Source: an uncultured Aurantimonas sp. (GTDB lineage Bacteria > Pseudomonadota > Alphaproteobacteria > Rhizobiales > Rhizobiaceae). Taken from it: DNA of 64,000 nucleotides. Every line of letters begins with the position of its first letter. The first letter of the stretch is position 1. The DNA is taken from assembly GCA_947488615.1 (NCBI GenBank), contig CANKZU010000012.1, positions 1 to 64,000 of the forward strand, given 5' to 3'. Position numbers and translations under genes: made by a program. This document shows, in pieces, positions 48,625 to 56,368 of the stretch. The notes below the pieces were generated by a model, which saw nothing but the letters and a program-made list of their open reading frames with translations, ran no database searches and had not been told where the DNA came from.

Positions 48625-48859
48625 TGGGAAAAACCATCGAGAAGATGCGCGCCAATCCCAAGGGCGACTGGCAAATTCGTGATGTCGAGAAGGCCTGTCG
48701 CGAGGCCGGTGTGTCGTGCATGAAACCCAGCAGGGGGTCGCACTGGAAGGTGGCAGCCCGGACGGTGGTCGCCGCTACACCATCCCCGCCAAACGGCCTA
48801 TAAAGATGGTGTATATCCAAGAGCTTGTAAAATTTCTGGATGAAACGGGAACGACATGA
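48624..48859 (+). pseudogene. hicA: HicA-type toxin gene with frameshift
   Basis: HicA is a small mRNA interferase with a double-stranded RNA-binding-like fold. The first frame gives MGKTIEKMRANPKGDWQIRD ... RGSHWKV, matching the N-terminal two thirds. The family C-terminus then appears in another frame: SPDGGRRYTIPAKRPIKMVY and IQELVKFLDETGTT, ending in TGA that overlaps the hicB ATG (ATGA). The total of 236 bp is one base short of a whole number of codons, so a single-base loss near 48754 (GTGGC/AGCCCG, expected KVASPDGG) explains it. As read, the product is cut off at ...VVAATPSPPNGL, so the toxin is probably inactive unless the base is a sequencing error. Confidence 0.75.
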
Positions 48860-49125
48860 GCGCGACACCAGCATTGACGACCGTGGATGGGTTGCCATTC
48901 GAACCGGCATCCTACGCGATCATCCTGCGGCCTCTGACCGATGACGAGGGAGGCGGATGGTTGGCGACAATTCCGGCCTTGCCGGGCTGTACGGGCGACG
49001 GCGAGAGTGAACTGGAGGCGATAGCCGACGTTCGCGCGGCGGCTCTGGAATGGGCCGATGCCTGTGCTCAGGACGGTGAGTCGATACCGTCACCGACGAG
49101 CGCCGACCTCCAAGCTGCCGAGTAG
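48856..49125 (+). CDS. hicB: HicB-like antitoxin
   Basis: An 89-residue HicB-fold protein: YAIILRPLTDDEGGGWLATI, PALPGCTGDGESELEAIADV and AALEWADACAQDGESIPSP. Short HicB proteins neutralise HicA by direct binding. The start overlaps the end of hicA by ATGA, the usual toxin-first order. The stop is only 3 bp before the cobT ATG, so cobT translation may be coupled to hicB. The antitoxin frame is intact whereas the toxin is frameshifted. Confidence 0.85.
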   Translation: MSATPALTTVDGLPFEPASYAIILRPLTDDEGGGWLATIPALPGCTGDGESELEAIADVRAAALEWADACAQDGESIPSPTSADLQAAE

Positions 49126-49128
49126 ACC

Positions 49129-51039
49129 ATGGCCCGCATCGGCGACAACCAGCGCCCCGCATCGCATAGGCCGGTCGACCGGGAGCCCTTCCGGCGCGCC
49201 GTCTCGGGATGCCTGCGCGCCATCGCCGGCGATGGCGAGCTCGAAGTCACTTATGCCTCCGAGCGGCCGGGTCTGTCCGGCGCGCGCGCACGGCTGCCCG
49301 AACTGCCCAAGCGCGCCACCCGGAACGATCTTGCCGTCACCCGCGGCCTTGCCGACGCGATGGCGCTGCGCAAGGCGCGGCATGACGCCAAGCTGCATGC
49401 CAGCCTGTCGCCGGAGGGCAAGGCCGCGCGGGCCGTCTACGACGCCGTCGAGCAGGCCCGCTGCGAGGCGATAGGCGCCAAGGCCATGCAAGGCGTCGGC
49501 GACAATCTCGCCTCGATGCTCGAGGACAAATATTTCCGCTCCAACCTCACCGACGTGACCGACCGCGCCGAGGCGCCGATCGAGGATGCCGTCGCGCTGA
49601 TGGTGCGCGAGAAGCTGACCGGCCGGCCGGTGCCCGAGAGCGCGCGGGCGTTGGTCGATGTCTGGCGCGACTTCGTCCACGGCAAGGCCGGCGAAAAATT
49701 CGACCGGCTGTCGGAAACCGTCGGCGATCAGGAAGATTTCGCCCGCGCCATGCGCGACATGCTCGTCTCGCTGGAAATGGCCGAAAAGCTCGGCGACGAG
49801 AACGAGAGCGAGGAAAGCGACGAGGACGAGGAGCAGGGCGACAACCAGACCCGCGATTCGGAAGACGGCGGCTCGGAGAAGGAAAGCGGCACCGACGAGG
49901 CCGAATCGCAGGAGAGCGAAACCGAGGGCGAGAATCAGGACGCGGCGGACGCCGAATCGTCGGACGTCAGCGCCGAGGACCCGACCGACGACGACAGTCA
50001 GGACGCCGAGACCCCCGGCGATTCGCGGCGACCGAACCAGCCGCTGAACAACCTCAGTCTCGCCACCGACTACAAGGTGTTCTCCCAGGCCTTCGACGAA
50101 ATGATCGGCGCCGAGGAGCTGTGCGACGAGGCCGAGCTCGACCGGTTGCGCTCGTTTCTCGACAAGCAGCTCGCGGCGCTCCAGGGCGTCGTCGGGCGGC
50201 TCGCCAACCGCCTGCAACGCCGCCTGATGGCGCAGCAGAACCGGTCGTGGGATTTCGATCTCGAGGAAGGCTATCTCGACAGCGCCAGGCTGCACCGCTT
50301 GGTCATCGATCCCATGCAGCCGCTCTCCTACAAGATGGAGCGGGACACCGACTTCCGCGACACGATCGTCACGCTGCTGATCGACAATTCCGGTTCCATG
50401 CGCGGCCGGCCGATCACCGTCGCGGCGACCTGCGCCGACATTCTGGCTCGCACGCTGGAGCGGTGCGGCGTCAAGGTCGAGGTGCTCGGCTTCACCACCC
50501 GCGCCTGGAAGGGCGGCCAGTCGCGCGAGGCGTGGCTGAAGGCGGGCAAGCCGGCCAAGCCGGGCCGCCTCAACGATCTCAGGCACATCATCTACAAATC
50601 CGCCGATTCGCCCTGGCGCCGGGCGCGGCGCAATCTCGGCCTGATGATGCGCGAAGGCCTGCTCAAGGAGAATATCGACGGCGAGGCGCTGATCTGGGCG
50701 CATAACCGTCTGTTGGCGCGGCCCGAGCAGCGGCGCATCCTGATGATGATCTCCGACGGCGCGCCGGTCGACGATTCGACGCTGTCGGTCAATCCGGGCA
50801 ATTATCTGGAGCGGCATCTGCGCGCGGTGATCGAGGAGATCGAAACCCGCTCGTCGGTCGAACTGCTCGCCATCGGCATCGGCCACGACGTCACCCGCTA
50901 CTACCGCCGGGCGGTGACCATCGTCGACGCCGAGGAGCTGGCCGGCGCGATGACCGAGCAGCTCGCCGATCTCTTCGAGGACGAAAGCCGCGGCCGGAAG
51001 CCCCAGCGCCGCAGAGCCGCGGCCGGCGGACGGCATTGA
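49129..51039 (+). CDS. cobT: Aerobic cobaltochelatase subunit CobT
   Basis: A 636-residue partner of CobS in cobalt insertion. The N-terminal 215 residues are conserved, then comes a strongly acidic linker (about 216-305, rich in Glu, Asp and Ser) and a C-terminal von Willebrand A domain with MIDAS motif [18 protein letters not shown] and [18 protein letters not shown]. Length is as expected, so the insertion upstream has left a full gene. It lacks a clear ribosome binding site and follows hicB by 3 bp, so its translation may depend on the upstream frame. Confidence 0.95.
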   Translation: MARIGDNQRPASHRPVDREPFRRAVSGCLRAIAGDGELEVTYASERPGLSGARARLPELPKRATRNDLAVTRGLADAMALRKARHDAKLHASLSPEGKAARAVYDAVEQARCEAIGAKAMQGVGDNLASMLEDKYFRSNLTDVTDRAEAPIEDAVALMVREKLTGRPVPESARALVDVWRDFVHGKAGEKFDRLSETVGDQEDFARAMRDMLVSLEMAEKLGDENESEESDEDEEQGDNQTRDSEDGGSEKESGTDEAESQESETEGENQDAADAESSDVSAEDPTDDDSQDAETPGDSRRPNQPLNNLSLATDYKVFSQAFDEMIGAEELCDEAELDRLRSFLDKQLAALQGVVGRLANRLQRRLMAQQNRSWDFDLEEGYLDSARLHRLVIDPMQPLSYKMERDTDFRDTIVTLLIDNSGSMRGRPITVAATCADILARTLERCGVKVEVLGFTTRAWKGGQSREAWLKAGKPAKPGRLNDLRHIIYKSADSPWRRARRNLGLMMREGLLKENIDGEALIWAHNRLLARPEQRRILMMISDGAPVDDSTLSVNPGNYLERHLRAVIEEIETRSSVELLAIGIGHDVTRYYRRAVTIVDAEELAGAMTEQLADLFEDESRGRKPQRRRAAAGGRH

Positions 51040-52067
51040 TGAATCTATCGCAAGGCAGAGCGCGGTTGCTCGCGTCGCTTGTCGTGCTAGCGGCGCTGAT
51101 GACGTCCGGCCAGGCGACCGGGGCGGAATCGATCGACGTCTCCGCCAAGCCGATTGCCCGTTTCGGCAAGGATTCCGCCCGGGGTCGTTACGGCGACCTC
51201 GATTTCGTCGGCGGCTTCGAGTTCTGGTCGCGTGACAGCCGCCTCAAGGGCGTCTCGGCGATCCGGCTGCTGGAGGGCGGAGAGCGGTTTTTATCCGTCA
51301 CAGACAGCGGAAACTGGTTTGCCGGCCGCGTCGAGCGGGATGCCGCCAGTCGCCCAACAGGCTTTGGCGATGCCGTGATCGCGCCGCTTCTGGGGCCTGA
51401 CGGCCAGCTGATGAGCGGCAAGATCGCCGCCGACGCCGAATCGCTGTCGATCGACGGCGACCGCGTGTTCGTCGGCTTCGAGCGCGATCACCGGATCTAT
51501 GTCTATGAGAACCCGCGCGCGCCGTTCGGCGGGAGGGCCCACGAAATCCCCTTGCCCCTCCCCCGGCACGAGTTGCGAACCAATCGCGGCATCGAGACGA
51601 TTGCCACCGCCCCCGCCAAAAGCCCGCTTGCCGGCGCGCGGATCGCCATCGCGGAGCGGTCCATCGATCCCGACGGCAACCTCTTCGCGGCGATCTTCGA
51701 CGGCGCCTCGAACGGTGTCTTCAAAATCCGCAAGGACGCCGACTGGGACGCCTCCGACGGCGCCTTCCTGCCGGGCGGCGACCTCCTGCTGCTGGAACGC
51801 CGTTACCAGGGCATCCTCGGGGGATTGGGCATCCGAATCCGCCGGATCGCCGGGGCAAGCATCCGGCCCGGCGCGCTCGTCGACGGTCCGGTGATCATGG
51901 AGGCTGATCTGTCGAACGAGATCGACAATATGGAGGGGCTGGACGTGTGGATCGATGCCGAAGGCGGCACAAGGCTCACCCTCGTTTCCGACGACAATGG
52001 CTCGATCTTCCAGCGCAATCTGCTCTTGGAGTTTCGCCTGGCCGACCGGCCCGCGCCGATCAACTGA
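51039..52067 (+). CDS. Esterase-like activity of phytase family protein
   Basis: A 342-residue exported protein. The signal segment (LLASLVVLAALMTSGQATGA) is followed by a beta-propeller-like phytase-esterase domain: GDLDFVGGFEFWSRDSRLKGVSAI, DAESLSIDGDRVFVGFERDHRIYVYE, RTNRGIETIA, and EADLSNEIDNMEGLDVWID. Members hydrolyse phosphate or carboxyl esters in vitro; the physiological substrate is unknown. Its ATG shares a base with the cobT stop (TGATG), the usual linkage downstream of cobT in rhizobia. The track lists an adjacent TTG as start. Confidence 0.85.
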   Translation: MNLSQGRARLLASLVVLAALMTSGQATGAESIDVSAKPIARFGKDSARGRYGDLDFVGGFEFWSRDSRLKGVSAIRLLEGGERFLSVTDSGNWFAGRVERDAASRPTGFGDAVIAPLLGPDGQLMSGKIAADAESLSIDGDRVFVGFERDHRIYVYENPRAPFGGRAHEIPLPLPRHELRTNRGIETIATAPAKSPLAGARIAIAERSIDPDGNLFAAIFDGASNGVFKIRKDADWDASDGAFLPGGDLLLLERRYQGILGGLGIRIRRIAGASIRPGALVDGPVIMEADLSNEIDNMEGLDVWIDAEGGTRLTLVSDDNGSIFQRNLLLEFRLADRPAPIN

Positions 52068-52091
52068 ACAGCCGCAGGCGTCTGTCGTTCA

Positions 52092-52775
52092 TCAGGCCTG
52101 CGCGGCCCGATAGGGCAGGAACTGCTGCATGATGATCCGGTAGGGCACCAGCGCGAAGACGGCGATGAGGAGTTTCACTCCCAGATCGCCGAGCCCCCAG
52201 GACACCCAGCGGGGGGCCTCGACGGCGAAAGCGCCGAGGAGCGGCGCACTTTCCAGCGCGAAGGGCTCGTTCGGCCCGAGCAAAACAAAGGCCGGCGCGA
52301 AGGCCACTGTGAAAAACACCAACGTATCGAGCACCGACCCCGAGATCGACGAGGCCGCCGGCGCCCGCCACCAGCTTGCCCCCCGCAGCCGGTTGAAGAC
52401 GGCGATGTCGAGAAGCTGGGCCGCCAAAAACGCCGTGCCCGAGGCAATGGCGATGCGGAACAGGCGCTCGGCCGCCGTGGCGTAACCGAGCAGGCCGAGA
52501 TCGAACAGCAGCGGCGGCACCATGATCGAGCACAGCACCGCCATGGCAAAGCCGGCATAGACGGCGCGCCGCGCCACCTGCGGGCCGTAGCGCCGGTTGG
52601 CGAGATCGGTGACCAGGAAGGCGAAGGGATAGACGAAGGCGCCCCAGGTCAGAATGTCCGCGAGCTGAAGCGAACCGAGCTGAACGAAGAGCGGAAACTG
52701 CACGGCGACATTCGCGGCGAGGACGATCAACGTCATCGCCGCGACGGGCAGAAGATAGATTCCCAAGGGCTTCAT
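52092..52775 (-). CDS. yhhQ: Queuosine precursor transporter (YhhQ / COG1738)
   Basis: A 227-residue inner-membrane protein with about six hydrophobic helices. It starts MKPLGIYLLPVAAMTLIVLA and has the conserved region QLGSLQLADILTWGAFVYPFAFLVTDLANRRYGPQVARR. The family imports queuosine precursors preQ0 or preQ1 for the tRNA wobble base. ATG at 52775 is preceded by CAGGTTAAAAAA, part of a predicted preQ1 riboswitch whose presence matches the substrate. The track start 21 codons upstream would override this element and is rejected. Confidence 0.9.
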   Translation of the reverse strand: MKPLGIYLLPVAAMTLIVLAANVAVQFPLFVQLGSLQLADILTWGAFVYPFAFLVTDLANRRYGPQVARRAVYAGFAMAVLCSIMVPPLLFDLGLLGYATAAERLFRIAIASGTAFLAAQLLDIAVFNRLRGASWWRAPAASSISGSVLDTLVFFTVAFAPAFVLLGPNEPFALESAPLLGAFAVEAPRWVSWGLGDLGVKLLIAVFALVPYRIIMQQFLPYRAAQA

Positions 52776-52801
52776 TTTTTTAACCTGGGTAATGGAACCA
52801 G
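52773..52801 (-). promoter_or_regulatory. Candidate preQ1-I riboswitch overlapping the yhhQ start codon
   Basis: On the minus strand the leader reads CTGGTTCCATTACCCAGGTT and then AAAAAAATG. CTGG (52798-52801) and CCAG (52785-52788) form stem P1, the loop holds GGTTC...ACCC as in preQ1-I aptamers, an A-rich tail follows, and AATG (52773-52776) is complementary to CATT in the loop (52791-52794), giving the P2 pseudoknot. The AATG includes the start codon, so ligand binding would hide the AUG and shut off translation of the transporter. The size (about 29 nt) is at the lower end for this class. Confidence 0.6.
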
Positions 52802-52874
52802 TATGCCGGACGCGAGGCTCGCGACCGGCAAGGATCATCGCATGGCCCGGCCACTCGCGCGGCCGGAAACAGCC

Positions 52875-53171
52875 TTAGCTGGCCGCGGCTTCGGCCGCCT
52901 TCTTGGCGATCTGACGCTTGAGCAGGCGGGCACGCTGCGACAGCTCGGCGGCATCCGCCTTGAGCAGGAAGGCGTCGAGGCCGCCACGATGCTCGACCGA
53001 GCGCAGCGCGTAGGCCGAAACGCGCAAACGATAGCGCTGTCCGAGCGAATCGGAAATCAGCGTGACGTTGCACAGATTCGGCAGGAACTTGCGACGCGTC
53101 CTGTTGTTCGCGTGGCTGACATTGTTGCCCGACTGGACAGCTTTGCCAGTGAGTTCGCAGGTGCGTGACAT
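52875..53171 (-). CDS. rpmB: 50S ribosomal protein L28
   Basis: A 98-residue ribosomal protein with the L28 core: [38 protein letters not shown] and [14 protein letters not shown] tail. It binds the large subunit near the E site. AAAGGTG lies upstream of the ATG. It is divergent from the DUF3108 gene, a conserved pairing in Hyphomicrobiales, here with palindromic repeats inserted between. Confidence 0.97.
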   Translation of the reverse strand: MSRTCELTGKAVQSGNNVSHANNRTRRKFLPNLCNVTLISDSLGQRYRLRVSAYALRSVEHRGGLDAFLLKADAAELSQRARLLKRQIAKKAAEAAAS

Positions 53172-53220
53172 CGGATCACCTTTCAGATTAACGTAACACC
53201 CGATCCGGGCGCGCCGCCGC

Positions 53221-53266
53221 TAGAGCGTCCTTTGTGCGTCCATCCGGACGCACAAAGGACGCTCTA
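53221..53266. repeat. Perfect 21-bp-arm palindrome (REP-like element, first unit)
   Basis: Arms TAGAGCGTCCTTTGTGCGTCC and GGACGCACAAAGGACGCTCTA are exact reverse complements around an ATCC loop. The flanking TAGAGC/GCTCTA ends are typical of the dispersed palindromic units found between genes in rhizobia. As RNA it would make a very stable hairpin 50 bp upstream of rpmB. Confidence 0.85.
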
Positions 53267-53277
53267 CCACTTTGATT

Positions 53278-53327
53278 GAGCATCGGAATGACCCAAAAAC
53301 CGGATTCCACTTTTTGGTCCGATGCTC
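53278..53327. repeat. Second palindromic unit (GAGCATCGGA family)
   Basis: Outer arms GAGCATCGGA / TCCGATGCTC and inner arms CCAAAAA / TTTTTGG enclose CCGGATTCCAC, with a small ATGAC bulge. The wording GAGCATCGG...AAAAACCGGATTCCACTTTTTGG closely resembles a repeat widespread in intergenic regions of rhizobial genomes. The two units lie 11 bp apart between rpmB and the DUF3108 gene; the ORF start at 53276 in the track falls inside it and is not real. Confidence 0.85.
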
Positions 53328-53506
53328 TAAACGGCGCGATCATCGCTGTCGGGCAAGACCGGAAATTCGACCGGCTCTATAGGCCGCGCAAAGGAAGGCG
53401 TCAAGCCGTTACAACTTTGCGGGATAGCACTTCCGCGCCACAAAAGCCGACTGATCGCACCCCCACGGCTGCGTCGACGATTTTTCTCAGCCTTGAAGGC
53501 AAACCG

Positions 53507-54295
53507 ATGACACTGAAACAGCTTCTTCTCGGCGTCGCAATACTGACCTCGGCCCATGCGATCGGCCCGGCCGGTGCCACGACCGATCGCCAGACGGTGA
53601 CGACGCAATACGGCATGGCGGTCATCGGCCTTCAGATCGGCAAGGCGTCCTTCAACACGGTGATCGACGGCGGGCGTTTTTCGGTCAAGGGCACCCTCTC
53701 CTCCGCCGGCCTCGGCAGTCTCGTCTCCGACGCCGCCGGCACCAGCCGGGTCTCCGGCCGCGTGACCGGCAAGAGCTTTGCCCCCGACAGCTACGGGCTT
53801 GATTATTCGAGCGACGACAAGCGCTGGAAAAGCGAGGTCGCCTTCAGTGGGGGACGGGTCACCGCGGCGAGCGTCAGCCCGAAGCGCGACAAGCCGAAAC
53901 CGAGCTATGTGCCGGTGAAGCGATCCCAACTCGCCGCCGTGGTCGACCCCCTGAGCGGCCTGATGATCAAGACAACCGACGCCGCCTCGGTCTGCAAACG
54001 CACCCTGCCCTTCTACGACGGCTGGTCGCGGCTTGACCTGCGGCTCTCGCCGGCCGGTACGCAGCAATATTCGATGCCCGGCTATTCCGGCCCGGCGACG
54101 GTCTGCAACGTCAAAATCCGACCGGTCGGCGGCTATGACGCATCGTCGAAGGGCCTGACCTATCTGGCGAAGCAGACGATCCAGATCTGGTTCGCGCCGA
54201 TCGCGCGCCCGGATCTTTTCGTGCCGGTCTATGCCCGCATCCCGACCAAGGTCGGATCGCTGACGCTGCAAGCGACATCCGTGTCGGTGAAGTGA
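53507..54295 (+). CDS. DUF3108 domain exported protein
   Basis: A 262-residue exported protein: signal peptide LLLGVAILTSAHAIGPAGA and a beta-rich DUF3108 domain (YGMAVIGLQIGKASFNTVID, DSYGLDYSSDDKRWKSEVAF, YDGWSRLDLRLSPAGTQQY, YARIPTKVGSLTLQATSV). Two cysteines are present. The function is unknown; the rpmB-DUF3108 neighbourhood is conserved. ATG at 53507 has GAAGG upstream, while the first 77 track codons cross the repeats. Confidence 0.88.
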   Translation: MTLKQLLLGVAILTSAHAIGPAGATTDRQTVTTQYGMAVIGLQIGKASFNTVIDGGRFSVKGTLSSAGLGSLVSDAAGTSRVSGRVTGKSFAPDSYGLDYSSDDKRWKSEVAFSGGRVTAASVSPKRDKPKPSYVPVKRSQLAAVVDPLSGLMIKTTDAASVCKRTLPFYDGWSRLDLRLSPAGTQQYSMPGYSGPATVCNVKIRPVGGYDASSKGLTYLAKQTIQIWFAPIARPDLFVPVYARIPTKVGSLTLQATSVSVK

Positions 54296-54385
54296 CCGTC
54301 GCGGCCCCGTTCCTGACCACCGCATTGACCGGATAACCGCCTGTCACCCATAAGCACGCGTCGATACGGATGGCGGGACGCGGGT

Positions 54386-55252
54386 TTGGGAACGATTCTG
54401 GGCTTTTCGGCGGTGCTGATGTGGGCGCTGCTGGCGCTTTTGACGGCCCGCAGCGGCGCGGTGCCGCCGTTTCAGCTCGCCGCCATGACCTTTCTGATCG
54501 CCACTCTCGTCGGCCTTGCCGCGATGAAAGCCCGCGGAACCGGGATGGCGGTGTTCCGGCAACCGCCGGCCGTCTGGATTCTCGGCGTCGGTGGGCTGTT
54601 CGGCTATCACGCGCTCTATTTCGCCGCCCTGCGCAACGCCCCGGCGGCCGAGGCGAGCCTGATCGCCTATCTTTGGCCGCTGTTCATCGTGCTCGGCTCG
54701 GCGGTGCTGCCGGGCGAGCGGCTGCGCTGGTTCCATGCCGCAGGCGCCCTGCTCGGCCTTGCCGGCGCGGCGCTGATCGTCACCGGCGGCGGGGCGATCG
54801 CCTTTTCGCCCGACTACGTCTTCGGTTATGCGCTGGCCGGGCTCTGTGCCCTCACCTGGTCGAGCTATTCGCTGCTGTCGCGCCGCTTCGGCAGCGTTCC
54901 GAGCGACGTCGTCACCGGTTTCTGCGCGGCGACGGCGGTGCTCGCGCTGGTCGCTCACCTCATCTTCGAGGCGACGGTCTGGCCGCAGACATCCGGCGAA
55001 TGGCTCGCCGTCCTCCTGCTGGGACTGATGCCGGTCGGCGGCGCCTTCTATGTCTGGGACCACGGCGTCAAGCACGGCAACATCCAGATCATCGGCGCGT
55101 CGAGCTATGCCGCGCCGCTCCTCTCGACGCTGGTCCTTGTCGCGGCGGGGGAAGCGGCCATGACCGGCGCGATCGTCGCCGCCGCCGTGCTGATCACGCT
55201 CGGCGCCTGCCTCGCGGCGCTGCCGCTGTTTCGGCGGCTGCTGCGACATTGA
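54386..55252 (+). CDS. EamA-family transporter (DMT superfamily, YddG-like)
   Basis: A 288-residue protein with ten hydrophobic helices in two EamA repeats. Segments such as ALYFAALRNAPAAEASLIAYLWPLF and ALCALTWSSYSLLSRRFG fit the DMT exporters of aromatic amino acids and other metabolites. The final part GVKHGNIQIIGASSYAAPLLSTL is typical. Substrate specificity cannot be read from sequence. The only early start in frame is TTG at 54386, preceded by GGGACGCGGG, so a TTG start is assumed. Confidence 0.85.
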   Translation: MGTILGFSAVLMWALLALLTARSGAVPPFQLAAMTFLIATLVGLAAMKARGTGMAVFRQPPAVWILGVGGLFGYHALYFAALRNAPAAEASLIAYLWPLFIVLGSAVLPGERLRWFHAAGALLGLAGAALIVTGGGAIAFSPDYVFGYALAGLCALTWSSYSLLSRRFGSVPSDVVTGFCAATAVLALVAHLIFEATVWPQTSGEWLAVLLLGLMPVGGAFYVWDHGVKHGNIQIIGASSYAAPLLSTLVLVAAGEAAMTGAIVAAAVLITLGACLAALPLFRRLLRH

Positions 55253-55374
55253 GCCACCCGCATTCCTGAACGGCGCACAACGGCGCGTTCACGACCGAAT
55301 CACCCGCCACTTCTTACACTTCATCCATCGTCATCGGACGCCACTTCTGGACGTCGCAACGAAGGAAGACTGCA

Positions 55375-55881
55375 ATGAAGCGCCTGATCATCACTGCCGC
55401 CGCCCTCGCCAGCCTGTTCTCCGCCACCACCATGGATATCGCCTCGGCCGGCAGCCGCACCGTCGTCAACCAGTCCGGTTGGGGCAATGGCGCCGCGATC
55501 AGCCAGGACGGCTCGTCCAGCGTGATCTTCCAGACCCAGCGTGGCCGGCGCAACGACGTGAGAACCATACAGAGGGGAAACCGCAACTTCTCCGACACAT
55601 TCCAGCGCGGCCGCTCCAACCGGGCATTCACCGATCAGCTCGGCGCGCGCAACGAGGCCGTGATCGGGCAGCAGGGCCGCCGCAACTACGGCGAGATCAT
55701 CCAGACCGGACGCGGCAACATCGCCGGGGCCGCGCAAATGGGCAACGACAACGAAGCCGTGATCGAGCAGAGCGGAAGCAACAACGCCGCCGCGACCATC
55801 CAGGTCGGCAGCGGCCAGAGCACCACGATCGTGCAGAATGGCGGAAACAATATCTCCGTCGTGATCCAGGGGCGCCGCTGA
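55375..55881 (+). CDS. Curlin-repeat protein (CsgA/CsgB-like)
   Basis: A 168-residue secreted protein: signal peptide to about residue 25 (ending DIASAG), then about eight imperfect repeats with the curlin pattern Q-x-G-x2-N-x5-Q (for example NQSGWGNGAAISQDG, QRGRSNRAFTDQLGARNEAVIGQ, QTGRGNIAGAAQMGNDNEAVIEQSGSNNAAATIQ with the spacing of beta-solenoid rungs). Curlin repeats self-assemble into extracellular amyloid. Arg-rich rungs (QRGRRNDVRTIQRGNRN) give a more basic surface than E. coli CsgA. GAAGGAAG precedes the ATG. It is followed by a CsgH-like gene. No csgB, csgE, csgF or csgG is in view. Confidence 0.85.
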   Translation: MKRLIITAAALASLFSATTMDIASAGSRTVVNQSGWGNGAAISQDGSSSVIFQTQRGRRNDVRTIQRGNRNFSDTFQRGRSNRAFTDQLGARNEAVIGQQGRRNYGEIIQTGRGNIAGAAQMGNDNEAVIEQSGSNNAAATIQVGSGQSTTIVQNGGNNISVVIQGRR

Positions 55882-55895
55882 TCCCGCATCACACG

Positions 55896-55920
55896 GGGTG
55901 GAGGCGATCCGTCTCCACCC
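55896..55920 (+). terminator. Intercistronic hairpin between csgA-like and csgH-like genes
   Basis: Stem GGGTGGAG / CTCCACCC around a 9-nt loop, without a U-tract, in the 72-bp gap. It could stabilise the upstream fibre-subunit mRNA or attenuate transcription into the chaperone gene, giving more subunit than chaperone. Confidence 0.4.
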
Positions 55921-55953
55921 ATCCCGGCGAACGGACAACCATGGGAGACGAAC

Positions 55954-56331
55954 ATGTCCCTACCATTGAAGATCGGAATCCTAACCGCCGCCATCGCTCT
56001 CGTCGCCGGCTTCACCGCCTCGGCCGAAACCGGCAGCTCCGACGAAGCGGCCATCTCATGCAGGATCGAAAAGATCGAGGCCAGCGGCGGCGTCACCCTC
56101 AATGCCATAGCCGAAAGCCAGAAGGCGATCGAAGGAACCTACCTGTTCGAGGTGCAAAGACGCGGTGGAGGCGGAATATCGAGCTCCGCGCAAAGCGGCG
56201 ATTTCCAGCTGAAAGCAGATGAAACCGTGGTCTTGGGCGTGGTCGGCCTCGGCGGCTCGGACCGGTTGACCTATGATGCTCATCTGACGCTGACATCCCC
56301 CGACGGCAAGCTGCTTTGCCGTCCCGACTGA
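55954..56331 (+). CDS. CsgH-like curli chaperone
   Basis: A 125-residue periplasmic protein with signal peptide (ILTAAIALVAGFTASA) and an immunoglobulin-like beta sandwich pattern (ISCRIEKIEASGGVTLNAIAE ... GTYLFEVQRRGGGGISSSAQSGDF ... TYDAHLTLTSPDGKLLCR). The two cysteines at the start and end of the mature part may form a disulfide. CsgH is the alphaproteobacterial chaperone that keeps CsgA from forming amyloid in the periplasm. GGGAGACGAAC precedes the ATG. It follows the curlin gene by 72 bp on the same strand. Confidence 0.75.
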   Translation: MSLPLKIGILTAAIALVAGFTASAETGSSDEAAISCRIEKIEASGGVTLNAIAESQKAIEGTYLFEVQRRGGGGISSSAQSGDFQLKADETVVLGVVGLGGSDRLTYDAHLTLTSPDGKLLCRPD

Positions 56332-56368
56332 TAGGCCGGCACCGAGCGGTTCGACCCGGAGCCGCCGA

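Noticed and set aside
49090-51036. 648-residue minus-strand ORF opposite cobT
   Set aside because: Antisense shadow of cobT; no recognisable domain.
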